From Nocardia brasiliensis (GTDB taxonomy: Bacteria; Actinomycetota; Actinomycetes; Mycobacteriales; Mycobacteriaceae), in contig NZ_CP046171.1 of assembly GCF_011801125.1 (NCBI RefSeq), positions 5,828,001 through 5,892,000 of the forward strand: a stretch of DNA of 64,000 nucleotides, written 5' to 3'. The notes beneath the pieces were generated by a model that ran no database searches, was not told the DNA's origin, and saw only the letters and a list, made by a program, of their open reading frames with translations. This document shows, piece by piece, positions 1 to 8,949 of this stretch. Within the stretch, counting starts at the first letter, position 1. The number at the start of each line of letters is the position of its first letter. The translations under genes and the position numbers were made by a program.

Positions 1-3
1 CCA

Positions 4-33
4 GCGCGCCCGCCAAACTCTTGGCGGGCGCGC
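4..33 (-). terminator. Strong intrinsic-terminator-like hairpin after the unknown gene pair
   Basis: A perfect 13-bp inverted repeat (GCGCGCCCGCCAA / TTGGCGGGCGCGC) with a 4-nt loop abuts the stop codon at 34-36. It lies directly downstream of the minus-strand gene, so it probably ends that transcript. The window edge hides any U-tract. Confidence 0.7.
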
Positions 34-1191
34 TCAGGGCTGACGATCGACAAAGCTCGGGTCCACACTGATTGTTCCAGTGAGCCGCCAAACACCACGT
101 TCGAAGATCAAGTCACCTGAGACGACAATGGGCTGCTTACTCTGGTGTGCACGGATCGCCCATACGTATTCCTCACCAGTCAGTGGTACGTGAACCTTTC
201 GTGGGCGGCCGTCCACATGGGTGGAAAGCACGATGCTTGTGGCTTCTTGGTCCTCGTCGCCTAGGTCGTCCCGATTGAGCGTGCGCACAGTACCGAGCAG
301 TGTCATGTAGCGGGGCGGTTCCTCACGCCTGACGAGCCGTTCCCGCACCCGCGGCAAACCAGCCATTGCGTTGCGATCGACAACGATCCGCGAGGCGCTG
401 ATCTCAGGTGGCGGCATCGTTGCCGCCCAATCGAACGACAAATCAAGCGCACGTAGCGTTTCCGGCTGTGTCAACTCCAGGACCGACTCGACCAGACTGG
501 CACTCAGCCCCAGCTGCCCAGCATTATCCAGAGCGCGCTCGTCCCAATCGAGTGCTAACTGCCGAGTCGACTGCAGACCTGTAGCCAACGTTGTCATCAC
601 CTTACGCGGAAATGGCACAGCCGGAGATCCGTCCCCGTGCGGCGTCACGACATCGCCGAGCCGAGTTACTACGGTGAATACGAAGCTGCCACGTTTTGTG
701 TGTCCGAGGCGAATATCTTCTTCGAGGAACTCGGTGACCGTTGCCGATCTCCTACCACGGTGCGAATGGGTCGGATCATCAGCAGTCGTCGCGGCCGCCC
801 TCAACATCGTGAACAGCGCTTCCAACGTCGTCTCTGCCTGACGAAATGGGATCGTCCCGTCGGTCATTTCTTGATCGAGTCGGACAAAGAAGAGATCGGC
901 ACGCGCCGCAACGATGCGTTCGGCCAATTGCCGGAGATCCCAGTCGTAGATCGTGGCAAGCGCCTGGAGAGTGTCACGGAAACGTACGGGAAAGTCGACG
1001 TAGTCAGTAGCCAAAGGCACCATGACCCGACCTAGAGGGCCACTCTCCCCCGGCAGACGCCAGATTTCCTTGACGTCGTCGTCGCGAGCTTCCAGCTGCC
1101 AGTCATGGCTCGCCAGATACTGTGACACGGCTGGCGGCGACAACGAAGAGGCGACCTCGGACAGAGCGTCGAGCGGGGCCTTCTTCACCAC
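34..1191 (-). CDS. Hypothetical protein, 385 aa, partner of a DUF4365 protein
   Basis: I do not recognise a named family. The protein has no signal peptide or membrane segment, so it is probably cytoplasmic. The N-terminal 100 residues are mixed alpha/beta. A basic patch near residues 145-170 contains HRGRRSATVTEFL and GHTKRGSFVF. The C-terminal ~90 residues are beta-rich and look like a small OB- or barrel-type fold (GTVRTLNRDD...VVSGDLIFERG), which is a guess from pattern only. Its start codon overlaps the stop of the upstream DUF4365 gene by 7 bp, so the two are almost certainly translated together. Base composition is visibly lower in G+C than the neighbours (one sampled line is about 52%), which suggests transfer. 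A nuclease-linked or defence role is possible but unproven. Confidence 0.75.
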   Translation of the reverse strand: MVKKAPLDALSEVASSLSPPAVSQYLASHDWQLEARDDDVKEIWRLPGESGPLGRVMVPLATDYVDFPVRFRDTLQALATIYDWDLRQLAERIVAARADLFFVRLDQEMTDGTIPFRQAETTLEALFTMLRAAATTADDPTHSHRGRRSATVTEFLEEDIRLGHTKRGSFVFTVVTRLGDVVTPHGDGSPAVPFPRKVMTTLATGLQSTRQLALDWDERALDNAGQLGLSASLVESVLELTQPETLRALDLSFDWAATMPPPEISASRIVVDRNAMAGLPRVRERLVRREEPPRYMTLLGTVRTLNRDDLGDEDQEATSIVLSTHVDGRPRKVHVPLTGEEYVWAIRAHQSKQPIVVSGDLIFERGVWRLTGTISVDPSFVDRQP

Positions 1192-1748
1192 TGACCTCCT
1201 TCGCCGATTACCTGCATAATGCCCTGAAGACTGCTCACGTCAAACAAGTTGCACCTGGGCAAGCGCACCGTCTTGCTAGCCTTACCATCGTCGATCTCGC
1301 CAAGCTTCTTCGCATGTTCCCAGTACATACGGCTCGAGCTGGTCAAACCCGCTTCGGAAAGATCAAGTAGCTGGTCAGGATTCTCGGGTATGAGCAGCAC
1401 TCCGAGCAGCGCAGGTGCAAATCGTTTGGGGCTCACCAGCTTGAGGAACCGATCGCGCTTCAGCGTCCACGCCAGGTGATCGGCCTCTAGTAACCGACTC
1501 TGTGTCGTGCACTTGAGCTGCATCTCGAACTCTGGGCAGTAGTACCTTGTGTACTCCGCAGACGCGACAATCGTGATGTCGACGCCGTCATAGTCTGTCT
1601 CATGGCTCTTGATCGAGCAGCCAGCTGCTGCAGCCACCATACGGACAAACGCCAGGCTGAATTGCTCCTGCCGCGCAGTCATCGGCAAGCCACCATCCAG
1701 GCTCAACGATGCAGACCGAGCTCGGAGACATTCACCGCCTTCAATCAT
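1185..1748 (-). CDS. DUF4365 domain-containing protein
   Basis: The 187-aa protein carries a DUF4365-like domain. Typical features are the early EQFSLAFVRMVAAAAG helix, the DGVDITI strand and the EFEMQLKCT strand, where D and E/QxK residues resemble the catalytic core of PD-(D/E)xK nucleases. DUF4365 is often annotated as a possible nuclease, but no activity is shown here. The start at 1748 follows a GGGAGGGG ribosome site. An alternative ATG at 1682 (MTARQEQF) matches the usual family N-terminus better but has a poorer site. The gene overlaps the 385-aa partner by 7 bp, forming a two-gene operon of lower G+C than the flanking housekeeping DNA. Confidence 0.7.
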   Translation of the reverse strand: MIEGGECLRARSASLSLDGGLPMTARQEQFSLAFVRMVAAAAGCSIKSHETDYDGVDITIVASAEYTRYYCPEFEMQLKCTTQSRLLEADHLAWTLKRDRFLKLVSPKRFAPALLGVLLIPENPDQLLDLSEAGLTSSSRMYWEHAKKLGEIDDGKASKTVRLPRCNLFDVSSLQGIMQVIGEGGQW

Positions 1749-1843
1749 GCCGCCCCTCCCGGTGTCCCCTTCGGACTTGCTGAGTACGTATGTTCCGCGA
1801 ACTCTAGCTGCTCACGTCACCCGACTACACTGCAACGAAAGAG

Positions 1844-1874
1844 GTGGCCCCGACTGAACTTCAGTCGGGGCCAC
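1844..1874 (-). terminator. Rho-independent terminator of etfBA
   Basis: A perfect inverted repeat (GTGGCCCCGACTGAA / TTCAGTCGGGGCCAC around one base) lies 20 bp past the etfA stop. On the minus strand it is followed by CTCTTTCG, a short U-rich tail. Confidence 0.8.
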
Positions 1875-1893
1875 TGCCTTTGGTCGGCCGCGA

Positions 1894-2850
1894 TCAGCCC
1901 TTGTGGGCCTTGACCGCCTCGGTCAGCTGCGGCGCCACGTTGAACAGGTCGCCGACGATGCCGTAGTCCGCGATCTCGAAGATCGGGGCCTCTTCGTCCT
2001 TGTTGACCGCGACGATGGTCTTCGAGGTCTGCATGCCCGCCCGGTGCTGGATGGCACCGGAGATGCCGAGCGCGATGTAGAGCTGCGGCGAGACCGTCTT
2101 ACCGGTCTGACCCACCTGGAACTGGCCCGGGTAGTAGCCGGAGTCGACCGCGGCACGCGAGGCGCCGACGGCGGCGCCCAGCGAGTCGGCCAGCGCCTCG
2201 ACGACCGAGAAGTTGTCGGCCGAGCCGACACCACGGCCACCGGACACGACGATGGTCGCCTCGGTGAGCTCAGGACGGTCACCGGCGACGACCGGCTCGC
2301 GCGAGGTCACCTTGGTCACGCCGTCTTCCTGCGCCGGCACGTCGACGGTGACCTTCTCACCGGCGCCGGCCTGCGCGGACGCCTCGATGGCGCCGGGACG
2401 CACCGAGATCACCGGCACGTCGCCGGTGGCCTTGGCGTCCACGGTGAACGCGCCACCGAAGATGGAGTGCACGGCGGTGCCGTCGGACTTCACGTCGATC
2501 ACGTCGACGAGCAGACCGGAGCCGATGCGGGCGGCGAGGCGGCCCGACACCTCCTTGCCCTCGGCCGAGGCGGCGACGATGACCGCGGCGGGCGAGGCCT
2601 GCTCGGTCAGGCCGGCGAGCACGTCGACCTTCGGGGTGACCAGGAAGTTGTCCACATCGTCGGACTCGGCGATGTAGATCTTCTCCGCGCCGGCGGCGGC
2701 CAGCGCGTCGGCCAGCTTCTCGCCGGTGCCCGCGGTGCCGAGCACCACGGCGGCCGGGGTGCCCAGGTTGCGGGCGGCGGTCAGGAGCTCGGTGCTGACC
2801 TTCTTGATCGCACCGTCCGCGTGCTCGATGAGCACAAGTACTTCAGCCAT
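1894..2850 (-). CDS. etfA: Electron transfer flavoprotein subunit alpha
   Basis: The 318-aa product is the FAD-binding alpha subunit of ETF, which takes electrons from acyl-CoA and related dehydrogenases and passes them to ETF:quinone oxidoreductase. The N-terminal domain ([10 protein letters not shown]...) covers about residues 1-190. The C-terminal FAD domain has SGGRGVGS at 203-210 and the family signature near 255-300 ([23 protein letters not shown]). Length is normal for the family. It follows etfB by 36 bp and shares its transcript. The order matches M. tuberculosis fixA-fixB. Identification is secure. Confidence 0.97.
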   Translation of the reverse strand: MAEVLVLIEHADGAIKKVSTELLTAARNLGTPAAVVLGTAGTGEKLADALAAAGAEKIYIAESDDVDNFLVTPKVDVLAGLTEQASPAAVIVAASAEGKEVSGRLAARIGSGLLVDVIDVKSDGTAVHSIFGGAFTVDAKATGDVPVISVRPGAIEASAQAGAGEKVTVDVPAQEDGVTKVTSREPVVAGDRPELTEATIVVSGGRGVGSADNFSVVEALADSLGAAVGASRAAVDSGYYPGQFQVGQTGKTVSPQLYIALGISGAIQHRAGMQTSKTIVAVNKDEEAPIFEIADYGIVGDLFNVAPQLTEAVKAHKG

Positions 2851-2886
2851 TTGTGTTCTCTCCTAAGCAGTCTCGGACCGGCGGAC

Positions 2887-3672
2887 TCAGATGATCTTCT
2901 GACCGACGAGGTACTGCGCGATCTTGGTACCGCCGTCGCCCTCGTCCGCGATCTTCTCGCCCGCGGTGCGCGGCGGCTTCGGGGTGGCCGCGCTGACGGC
3001 GGTGCCCGCGTTCGCCACACCGACGGTCGACGGGTCGACGCCCAGGTCGGCGAGGGTGAAGGTCTGCACTTCCTTCTTCTTCGCGGCCATGATGCCCTTG
3101 AAGGACGGGAAGCGCGGCTCGTTGATCTTCTCGGTGACGCTGACGATCGCCGGGAGGGTGGCCTCCAGCTTGAACACGCCGTCGTCGGTCTCGCGCTCGC
3201 CGGTGATCTTGTCACCGTCGACGGTGAGCTTGCGCAGGTGCGTCAGCTGCGGCAGGCCGAGGTACTCGGCGATGATGGCAGGCACGGCGCCGGCGCGACC
3301 GTCGGTCGCCTCGTTGCCCGCGATGACCAGCTCGACACCCTCGACCTGGCCGAGCGCGCTCGCCAGCACCCAGGCGGTCTGCACGGCGTCGGAGCCGTGG
3401 ATCGCCGGGTCGTTGATGTGAATGGCCTTGTCGGCGCCCATGGACAGCGCCTTGCGGATGGCCTCGGTGGCGCGATCCGGACCGGCCGCCAGCACGGTGA
3501 CCTCTCCGCCCTGGGCCTCCTTGATCAGCAGCGCTTCCTCGACGGCGCGCTCGTTGATCTCGTCGAGGACGGCGTCGGCGGCTTCGCGATCGAGGGTGAA
3601 GTCACCGTCGGTCAGCTTGCGCTCGGACCAAGTGTCGGGAACCTGCTTGATGAGTACGACGATGTTCGGCAT
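2887..3672 (-). CDS. etfB: Electron transfer flavoprotein subunit beta
   Basis: The 261-aa product starts MPNIVVLIKQVPDTWSERKL, the standard ETF-beta N-terminus. Other hallmarks are DEINERAVEEAL, GNEATDGRAGAVP and the C-terminal LPAIVSVTEKINEPRFPSFKGIMAAKKK segment, which in the family forms the recognition loop for dehydrogenases. I chose the ATG at 3672 over the longer upstream frame because it restores the conserved N-terminus, and an AGGAGG lies 13 nt upstream. The gene leads the etfBA operon. A perfect 20-bp palindrome lies about 100 bp upstream, between etfB and the divergent methyltransferase. Confidence 0.96.
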   Translation of the reverse strand: MPNIVVLIKQVPDTWSERKLTDGDFTLDREAADAVLDEINERAVEEALLIKEAQGGEVTVLAAGPDRATEAIRKALSMGADKAIHINDPAIHGSDAVQTAWVLASALGQVEGVELVIAGNEATDGRAGAVPAIIAEYLGLPQLTHLRKLTVDGDKITGERETDDGVFKLEATLPAIVSVTEKINEPRFPSFKGIMAAKKKEVQTFTLADLGVDPSTVGVANAGTAVSAATPKPPRTAGEKIADEGDGGTKIAQYLVGQKII

Positions 3673-3775
3673 CGGTCTTCGTCGACCTCCTGTTCTGGTT
3701 ACACGTGTGGGTGGTCGCACGAGCGGGGAGCCGTACGTCCGTGTGAGTAGCTCGGGCGTGACATTACCCTACGCT

Positions 3776-3795
3776 AAGTTACCCATGGGTAACTT
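3776..3795. promoter_or_regulatory. Perfect 20-bp palindrome, probable operator
   Basis: AAGTTACCCATGGGTAACTT is identical to its own reverse complement. It sits between the divergent etfB (start 3672) and the MGLP-type methyltransferase (start 3899), about 103 bp from each. The size and symmetry suit a dimeric TetR-type repressor site. I cannot name the regulator, and none is encoded next to it. Confidence 0.6.
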
Positions 3796-3898
3796 ATCCG
3801 CTTCTCTCTCACAACGCCACCCCCAGCGTTATGGTGCGCCGGCTCGGGGAGGCGGGTGCGAGTGCCCGGCAACCAGACCTACCAGTAACGTGCGAGTG

Positions 3899-4693
3899 AT
3901 GAGCGAGGCTGTGACCCCTGCCGCAGTGGCCGAGACTTCCGGCACGAACGACGCCGAACCGCTGCCGTTGACCGGCGAGCGAACCGTACCCGGCATCGCC
4001 GAGGAGAACTACTGGTTCCGCAGGCACGAGATCGCCTACGCCGAACTACTGCCGCGATGCGCCGGAAAAACCGTGCTGGAGGCCGGATCCGGCGAAGGCT
4101 ACGGCGCCGACATGATCGCGGGCGTGGCCACCAAGGTCACCGGCGTCGACTACGACACCAGCGCGGTCGAGCACGTGCGCGCGCGCTACCCGAGGGTCGA
4201 GATGATCCAGGGCAACCTCGCGGCACTGCCGCTGCCCGACGCCTCGGTCGACGTGGTGGTGAATTTCCAAGTGATCGAACACCTCTGGGATCAAGCACAG
4301 TTCCTCCGGGAATGCCTGCGGGTGCTGCGTCCCGGCGGTGAACTGCTGATCAGCACGCCCAACCGGATCACCTTCTCCCCCGGCCGCGACACCCCGCTCA
4401 ACCCGTTCCACACCCGCGAACTCAACGCCGCCGAGCTCACCGAGCTGCTCGTCGAGGCCGGATTCGAGGTCGCCGAGCTCACCGGCGTGCACCACGGCCC
4501 GAGCCTGAAAGCGTTGGACGCCAAGCACGGTGGCTCGTTCATCGATGCCCAGATCGAACGCGCGCTTGCCGGTGAACCCTGGCCCGCGGAATTGACCGCC
4601 GACGTCGCGGCCGTCACCACCGCCGACTTCGTGCTGCGGGCCGAGGACATCGATGCCAGCCTCGACCTGGTCGCCATCGCGGTGAAGCCTTGA
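3899..4693 (+). CDS. Class I SAM-dependent methyltransferase (Rv3030-like)
   Basis: The 264-aa protein has a SAM-binding motif I (VLEAGSGEGYGA, 59-70), an acidic motif II (VTGVDYD) and post-I strands ending in NFQVIEHLWD and LRPGGELLIS, the usual order for a class I methyltransferase. By position it matches Rv3030, linked to methylation of the glucose residues of MGLP, a cytoplasmic polymethylated polysaccharide. I chose the ATG at 3899 because upstream residues in this frame lie in the promoter region. The stop overlaps the TTG start of the GH57 gene by 4 nt, so the two are translationally coupled. The substrate is inferred from context only. Confidence 0.88.
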   Translation: MSEAVTPAAVAETSGTNDAEPLPLTGERTVPGIAEENYWFRRHEIAYAELLPRCAGKTVLEAGSGEGYGADMIAGVATKVTGVDYDTSAVEHVRARYPRVEMIQGNLAALPLPDASVDVVVNFQVIEHLWDQAQFLRECLRVLRPGGELLISTPNRITFSPGRDTPLNPFHTRELNAAELTELLVEAGFEVAELTGVHHGPSLKALDAKHGGSFIDAQIERALAGEPWPAELTADVAAVTTADFVLRAEDIDASLDLVAIAVKP

Positions 4694-6294
4694 ACGGCAC
4701 CGTTCCCGGCCAGTTCACCCTGGTACTGCACTCGCACCTGCCCTGGCTGGCGCACCACGGCCGCTGGCCGGTCGGCGAGGAATGGCTCTACCAATCCTGG
4801 GCCGCCTCTTACCTTCCCGTCGCCGAGGTGCTGCGAACCCTTGCCGCCGAAGGGCGTTCGCACCTGCTCAGCCTCGGCATCACGCCGGTGCTCGCCGCGC
4901 AGCTGGACGACCCGCACTGCCTGGCGGGCATGCACCACTGGCTCGGCAACTGGCAACTGCGCGCCGACGAGGCGGCGATGGCGGGCAACCACGCGCTCGG
5001 CAGGCACGAACATCGTTTGGCCACAGCGGCTCTCGCGGATTTCGAAACGCGCTGGCGGCACGGCGCCGCACCGGTCTGGCGCGAACTCATCGACGCCGAC
5101 GCGATCGAACTGCTCGGCGGACCGCTGGCCCACCCGTTCCAGCCGCTGCTCGATCCCCGGCTGCGCCAATTCCAGCTCGACGAGGGCCTCGGCGACGCAC
5201 GGCACCGCTGGGGCCACACTCCCACCGGCATCTGGGCGCCGGAGTGCGGCTACACCCCCGGCATGGAGCTCGGCTACGCGGCCGCCGGTGTGACCCATTT
5301 CATGGTCGACGGGCCCGCGCTGCGCGGCGACACCACCCTCGGACGGCCCGTGCGCGACTCCGACGTGGTCGCCTTCGGCCGCGATCTGCAAGTCAGCTAC
5401 CGGGTCTGGTCGCCGAAGTCCGGCTATCCGGGGCAGAGCGCCTACCGTGACTTTCATCACTACGACCACGCGACCGGCCTCAAGCCCGCGCGGGTCACCG
5501 GCAAGACGGTGGCCGGTCCGGACAAGGCGCCCTACGACCCCGAGCTCGCCGCGGCGGCGGTCGGTCGCGACGTCGACGACTTCGTCCAGACGGTGCGCGA
5601 GCGACTGATCGGCGAATCCGCGCGGATCGGCAGGCCCGCGCTGGTGGTGGCCGCGTTCGACACCGAATTGTTCGGCCACTGGTGGCACGAGGGCCCGCAG
5701 TGGTTGGCCCAGGTGTTGCGGGCGCTGCCCGAGGCGGGCATCACCGTAGGCACCCTCGCCGACGCGCGCGAACGCGGATTCGTCGGTGCGCCTGTGCCGT
5801 TGGCCGATTCGTCGTGGGGATCGGGCAAGGACTGGCGGGTGTGGGCCGGAGACCAGGTGCGCGATCTGGTCGAGCTCAATGCCGACATCGTGCGGCTCGC
5901 CCTGGACACCATCGACAAGATGCGGGCCGCCGACGGCGGCCGCGGACTGCGCGATCACGTTGCCGACCAGTTGCTGCGCGAGGCGATCCTCACCGTGTCC
6001 AGCGACTGGGCCTTCATGGTCAGCAAGGACTCCGCCGCGGGCTACGCGCGCGAGCGCGCACACCAGCACGCGCACGCCGTGCGGGAGATCGCGGCTGCCG
6101 TCGGCGCGGACCAAGTCGCCAAAGCACGGCAGTTGGCGGCAGGATGGGGGGCGGCTGACGGACTGTTCCCCGGTGTGGACGCCCGGCGGCTCGCGAGCGC
6201 CGGAACCGGAACGCACGTCGCAGTGCCTGCCCAGCACGCCGCCGACGCAGGATCGGGCCCCGATGAACGGTCCACCGCAGAAGGACATGCATGA
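4690..6294 (+). CDS. GH57 family 1,4-alpha-glucan branching enzyme (Rv3031-like)
   Basis: The 534-aa protein begins with the GH57 pattern FTLVLHSHLPWLAHHGRWP. The catalytic nucleophile is likely E185 in WAPECGYTPG, and the acid/base is likely D324 in AAFDTELFGHWWHEG; both motifs are intact. The C-terminal half matches the DUF1957/alpha-mannosidase-middle part of bacterial GH57 branching enzymes (SSWGSGKDWRVW, SSDWAFMVSKDSA). It would add branches to alpha-1,4-glucan during MGLP or glycogen synthesis. Start is TTG, overlapping the previous stop, and the end overlaps the glycosyltransferase start (ATGA), so three genes form a tight operon. Confidence 0.9.
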   Translation: MNGTVPGQFTLVLHSHLPWLAHHGRWPVGEEWLYQSWAASYLPVAEVLRTLAAEGRSHLLSLGITPVLAAQLDDPHCLAGMHHWLGNWQLRADEAAMAGNHALGRHEHRLATAALADFETRWRHGAAPVWRELIDADAIELLGGPLAHPFQPLLDPRLRQFQLDEGLGDARHRWGHTPTGIWAPECGYTPGMELGYAAAGVTHFMVDGPALRGDTTLGRPVRDSDVVAFGRDLQVSYRVWSPKSGYPGQSAYRDFHHYDHATGLKPARVTGKTVAGPDKAPYDPELAAAAVGRDVDDFVQTVRERLIGESARIGRPALVVAAFDTELFGHWWHEGPQWLAQVLRALPEAGITVGTLADARERGFVGAPVPLADSSWGSGKDWRVWAGDQVRDLVELNADIVRLALDTIDKMRAADGGRGLRDHVADQLLREAILTVSSDWAFMVSKDSAAGYARERAHQHAHAVREIAAAVGADQVAKARQLAAGWGAADGLFPGVDARRLASAGTGTHVAVPAQHAADAGSGPDERSTAEGHA

Positions 6295-7544
6295 AGATTT
6301 TGATGGTGTCGTGGGAGTACCCGCCGGTCGTGGTCGGCGGGTTGGGCAGGCATGTGCACCACCTGGCTACCGAACTGGCCAAGGCGGGCCACGAGGTGGT
6401 CGTGCTCGCACGCAGGCCATCGGGCACCGACTCCTCGACCCATCCGACCCACTCCTTCATCGCCGAGGGGGTGCTGGTCGTGGCCGTCGCGGAGGATCCG
6501 CCGGTGTTCGACTTCGGCGAGGACATGCTGGCCTGGACGCTGGCGATGGGGCACGCGATGGTGCGCGCGGGCATCGCGCTCGGCAAGCCGGGCATCGGTG
6601 ACGGCTGGGTGCCCGACGTGGTGCACGCGCACGACTGGCTGGTCGCCCACCCGGGTATCGCGCTGGCCGAGTACTACGACGTGCCGCTGGTCTCGACCAT
6701 CCACGCCACCGAGGCGGGCAGGCACAGCGGCTGGGTCGCGGGCAAGGTGAACCGGCAGGTGCACTCGGTCGAGTGGTGGCTGGCCAACGAATCCGACGCG
6801 CTGATCACCTGCTCGGCCTCGATGCAGGACGAGGTGGAGCGGCTCTACGGGCCGGAGCGGGTGCCGATGACGGTGATCCGCAACGGAATCGACGTGGGCG
6901 CCTGGACATTTCGGCCGCGCTCGCCGCGCACCGGGCCGCCTCGGCTGCTCTACGTCGGCCGCCTCGAATACGAGAAGGGCGTGCAGGACGCGATCGCCGC
7001 GCTGCCGCGCATCCGCCGGGCCCACCCCGGCACCACGCTCACCATCGCGGGCGTCGGCACCCAGTTCGAATGGCTGCGCGAACGCGCCAGGGTGCATCGG
7101 GTGGCCCGCGCGGTCACCTTCGCCGGCCAGCTCGACCACACCGAATTACTGGGCTGGCTGCACGGCGCCGACGCCATCGTGCTGCCGAGCCGATACGAGC
7201 CCTTCGGCATCGTCGCCCTCGAAGCCGCCGCCGCGGGCACGCCGCTGATCACCTCCACCGCGGGCGGACTCGGCGAGGCCGTGATCGACGGCGTCACCGG
7301 CGCCTCGTTCGAACCCGCCGACGTCGACGGATTGGTGGAGGCGACCCGCGCCACTCTCGACGACCCGGCCGCCGCCCAGGACCGCGCCTACGCCGCCCGC
7401 GAGCGCCTCACCGCCGACTTCGCCTGGGACGTGGTGGCCGCCGAGACCGCGCAGGTCTACCACGCCGCCAAACGCCGCGTACGCAACCCACTCGGCCGCC
7501 CCACCATCATCGAGCGCCCTCTCCCGGAGCGCGACCCGAAGTAA
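6291..7544 (+). CDS. GT4 glycosyltransferase (Rv3032-like alpha-1,4-glucosyltransferase)
   Basis: The 417-aa GT-B enzyme opens with MKILMVSWEYPPVVVGGLGRH, the glycogen-synthase-like GT4 N-terminus with its sugar-nucleotide glycine loop. The C-terminal half has the GT4 retaining motif E-x7-E (E303 and E311 in EPFGIVALE), preceded by YVGRLEYEKG. By position it matches Rv3032, an elongating alpha-1,4-glucosyltransferase for MGLP and glycogen. It is the last gene of the three-gene operon and converges on the lipoprotein gene. The donor (UDP- or ADP-glucose) cannot be read from the sequence. Confidence 0.9.
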   Translation: MKILMVSWEYPPVVVGGLGRHVHHLATELAKAGHEVVVLARRPSGTDSSTHPTHSFIAEGVLVVAVAEDPPVFDFGEDMLAWTLAMGHAMVRAGIALGKPGIGDGWVPDVVHAHDWLVAHPGIALAEYYDVPLVSTIHATEAGRHSGWVAGKVNRQVHSVEWWLANESDALITCSASMQDEVERLYGPERVPMTVIRNGIDVGAWTFRPRSPRTGPPRLLYVGRLEYEKGVQDAIAALPRIRRAHPGTTLTIAGVGTQFEWLRERARVHRVARAVTFAGQLDHTELLGWLHGADAIVLPSRYEPFGIVALEAAAAGTPLITSTAGGLGEAVIDGVTGASFEPADVDGLVEATRATLDDPAAAQDRAYAARERLTADFAWDVVAAETAQVYHAAKRRVRNPLGRPTIIERPLPERDPK

Positions 7545-7580
7545 CCCGCTTGACCTGGCGCGCAACGGCTTTCGCCCGCA

Positions 7581-7609
7581 CGCGCGCAGCCTTTCGAAGG
7601 AAGCGCGCG
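7581..7609. terminator. Bidirectional hairpin between convergent genes
   Basis: An inverted repeat CGCGCGC / GCGCGCG flanks an inner CCTT-TCG-AAGG stem. It sits between the glycosyltransferase stop (7544) and the lipoprotein stop (7618). No U-tract follows in either direction. Confidence 0.5.
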
Positions 7610-7617
7610 GCCTGCTC

Positions 7618-8949
7618 TCAGCGTTCCGGCCGGAAGACGAACAGTTCGCCGATGCGGGTGGCGACGACGACCTCGCCCTTGGGGCCGATCGAGGTGCCGG
7701 TGGTGCTGCCCTGGGCGCCGGGCAGCACATCGGAGTCGATGGTGGCGCCGGTCTCGGTATCGAAGGTGATCAGATTGAGGCCGTCACCGATCGCGGCGGT
7801 GGTGTAACCGGTGCCGCCCGCGGTTTGCACCGGGGTGCCGCGCAGTGCGAGATCCTTACGCTCCCAGGCGATCTGCGGTGCGTCACCGGTGTCCCGGAGG
7901 GCGAGCAGGTAGCCGTCGTCGCCCGCGGGCAGGATCAGTCCGTCCTCGGACACCGAAATGCCGCCGCGCGGAGCCCATTCCAGCTGGTGCACCCACTTGG
8001 TGCGGCCGTCGGCGGTGTCCACCGCGATCAGCCGCTTGCTGTTGTCGCCGACGTAGAGCGTCTTGCCGTCGCTGGAGAGCACCGGGCTGGTGGCGCTGCC
8101 GCCGGACAGCATCTCGGCGCTCCACTCCTGCTGAATCCTGTTGTCCGCGTAGCGCAGTGCGACCAGGGCGGCGGCGGGCTGCCCCGGCTTCCATACCGTC
8201 ACGAAGAAGCGGCCGCTCGCGGCGTCGACGGCGGAGATGTTCGCGACCGGGCACTGCGGGCCGCCGGTGACGCAGTCGTCGAGCCCCTGCCCCGCGGCGG
8301 GCCTGGTCAGGTTCGGGAACTCGAGGAAGTCCGGCTCGCCGAGCAGCTGGGTGCTCGGGACGGTCCGTTCGCCGGTCTGGCGCGACAGCACGTCGACCTG
8401 GCCGGACTGCGTGACGACCAGCAGCCTTCCGTCGCCGGTGAATTGCAGCGAGACCGGGGTGCCGCCGATCGGCGTGCGCCAGCGCGGCTGCCCGAGATAG
8501 TTGTAGGAGTTCACCGCGTCGTCGTCGCCGACGTAGACGTTGGTCGTGCCGTCGACCACGCTCGGCGCCGAGATCGCGCTCGGACCGAGCTTGCCGCAGA
8601 ACCGCTTGCGTCCGGTGGCCATCTGACCGGAGAAGAGCACGCAGTCGCGCGAGAGCGTGGTCAGGAAGAACTGCCCGTCGGGTCCGATGGTGACCGGCTC
8701 GGCGATCGGCCCGCCGATCGGGCGCGACCAGCTCAGCGCGATTTTCTTGGCGCCGGCGACGGGGCTGGTGCCCGCGTTGCGACCGTCGTGGAAGGCGGCG
8801 GGCCAGCCCTTGCCCGGTCCCACGGTGATGTCGTCGACATCGGTGCCACAGCCGGTCAGCGCCAGCGCGCTGAGCGCGGCAAGCGACGCGGCCAGCCGCA
8901 CCCGCGACGGTCGCCACCGGGAACTGGCCAGTATGCCGCCGCTACGCAC
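7618..8949 (-). CDS. PQQ-like beta-propeller lipoprotein (Rv3035-like)
   Basis: The 443-aa protein has a lipoprotein signal peptide with lipobox ALTGC and modified Cys34, so it is probably anchored outside the cell membrane. The mature part consists of PQQ-type beta-propeller repeats (WRTPIGGTPVSLQF, VYVGDDDAVNSYN, LYVGDNSKRLIAVDTADGR, GYLLALRDTG). Such repeats usually bind partners rather than catalyse. I chose the GTG at 8949 because CAGGAG lies 8 nt upstream and the signal peptide starts cleanly there; the frame is open further upstream, but that stretch lacks sense. It lies among the MGLP genes, as Rv3035 does, but a role there is not established. Confidence 0.85.
   Translation of the reverse strand: MRSGGILASSRWRPSRVRLAASLAALSALALTGCGTDVDDITVGPGKGWPAAFHDGRNAGTSPVAGAKKIALSWSRPIGGPIAEPVTIGPDGQFFLTTLSRDCVLFSGQMATGRKRFCGKLGPSAISAPSVVDGTTNVYVGDDDAVNSYNYLGQPRWRTPIGGTPVSLQFTGDGRLLVVTQSGQVDVLSRQTGERTVPSTQLLGEPDFLEFPNLTRPAAGQGLDDCVTGGPQCPVANISAVDAASGRFFVTVWKPGQPAAALVALRYADNRIQQEWSAEMLSGGSATSPVLSSDGKTLYVGDNSKRLIAVDTADGRTKWVHQLEWAPRGGISVSEDGLILPAGDDGYLLALRDTGDAPQIAWERKDLALRGTPVQTAGGTGYTTAAIGDGLNLITFDTETGATIDSDVLPGAQGSTTGTSIGPKGEVVVATRIGELFVFRPER

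Noticed and set aside
1903..3750. 615-codon plus-strand frame over etfA/etfB
   Set aside because: It is antisense to two clearly conserved genes, and its composition (Asp/Gly/Arg/His repeats) is typical of a codon-bias shadow.
4291..6288. 665-codon minus-strand frame over the GH57 gene
   Set aside because: The sense strand has intact GH57 catalytic motifs; the antisense product has no recognisable domain.
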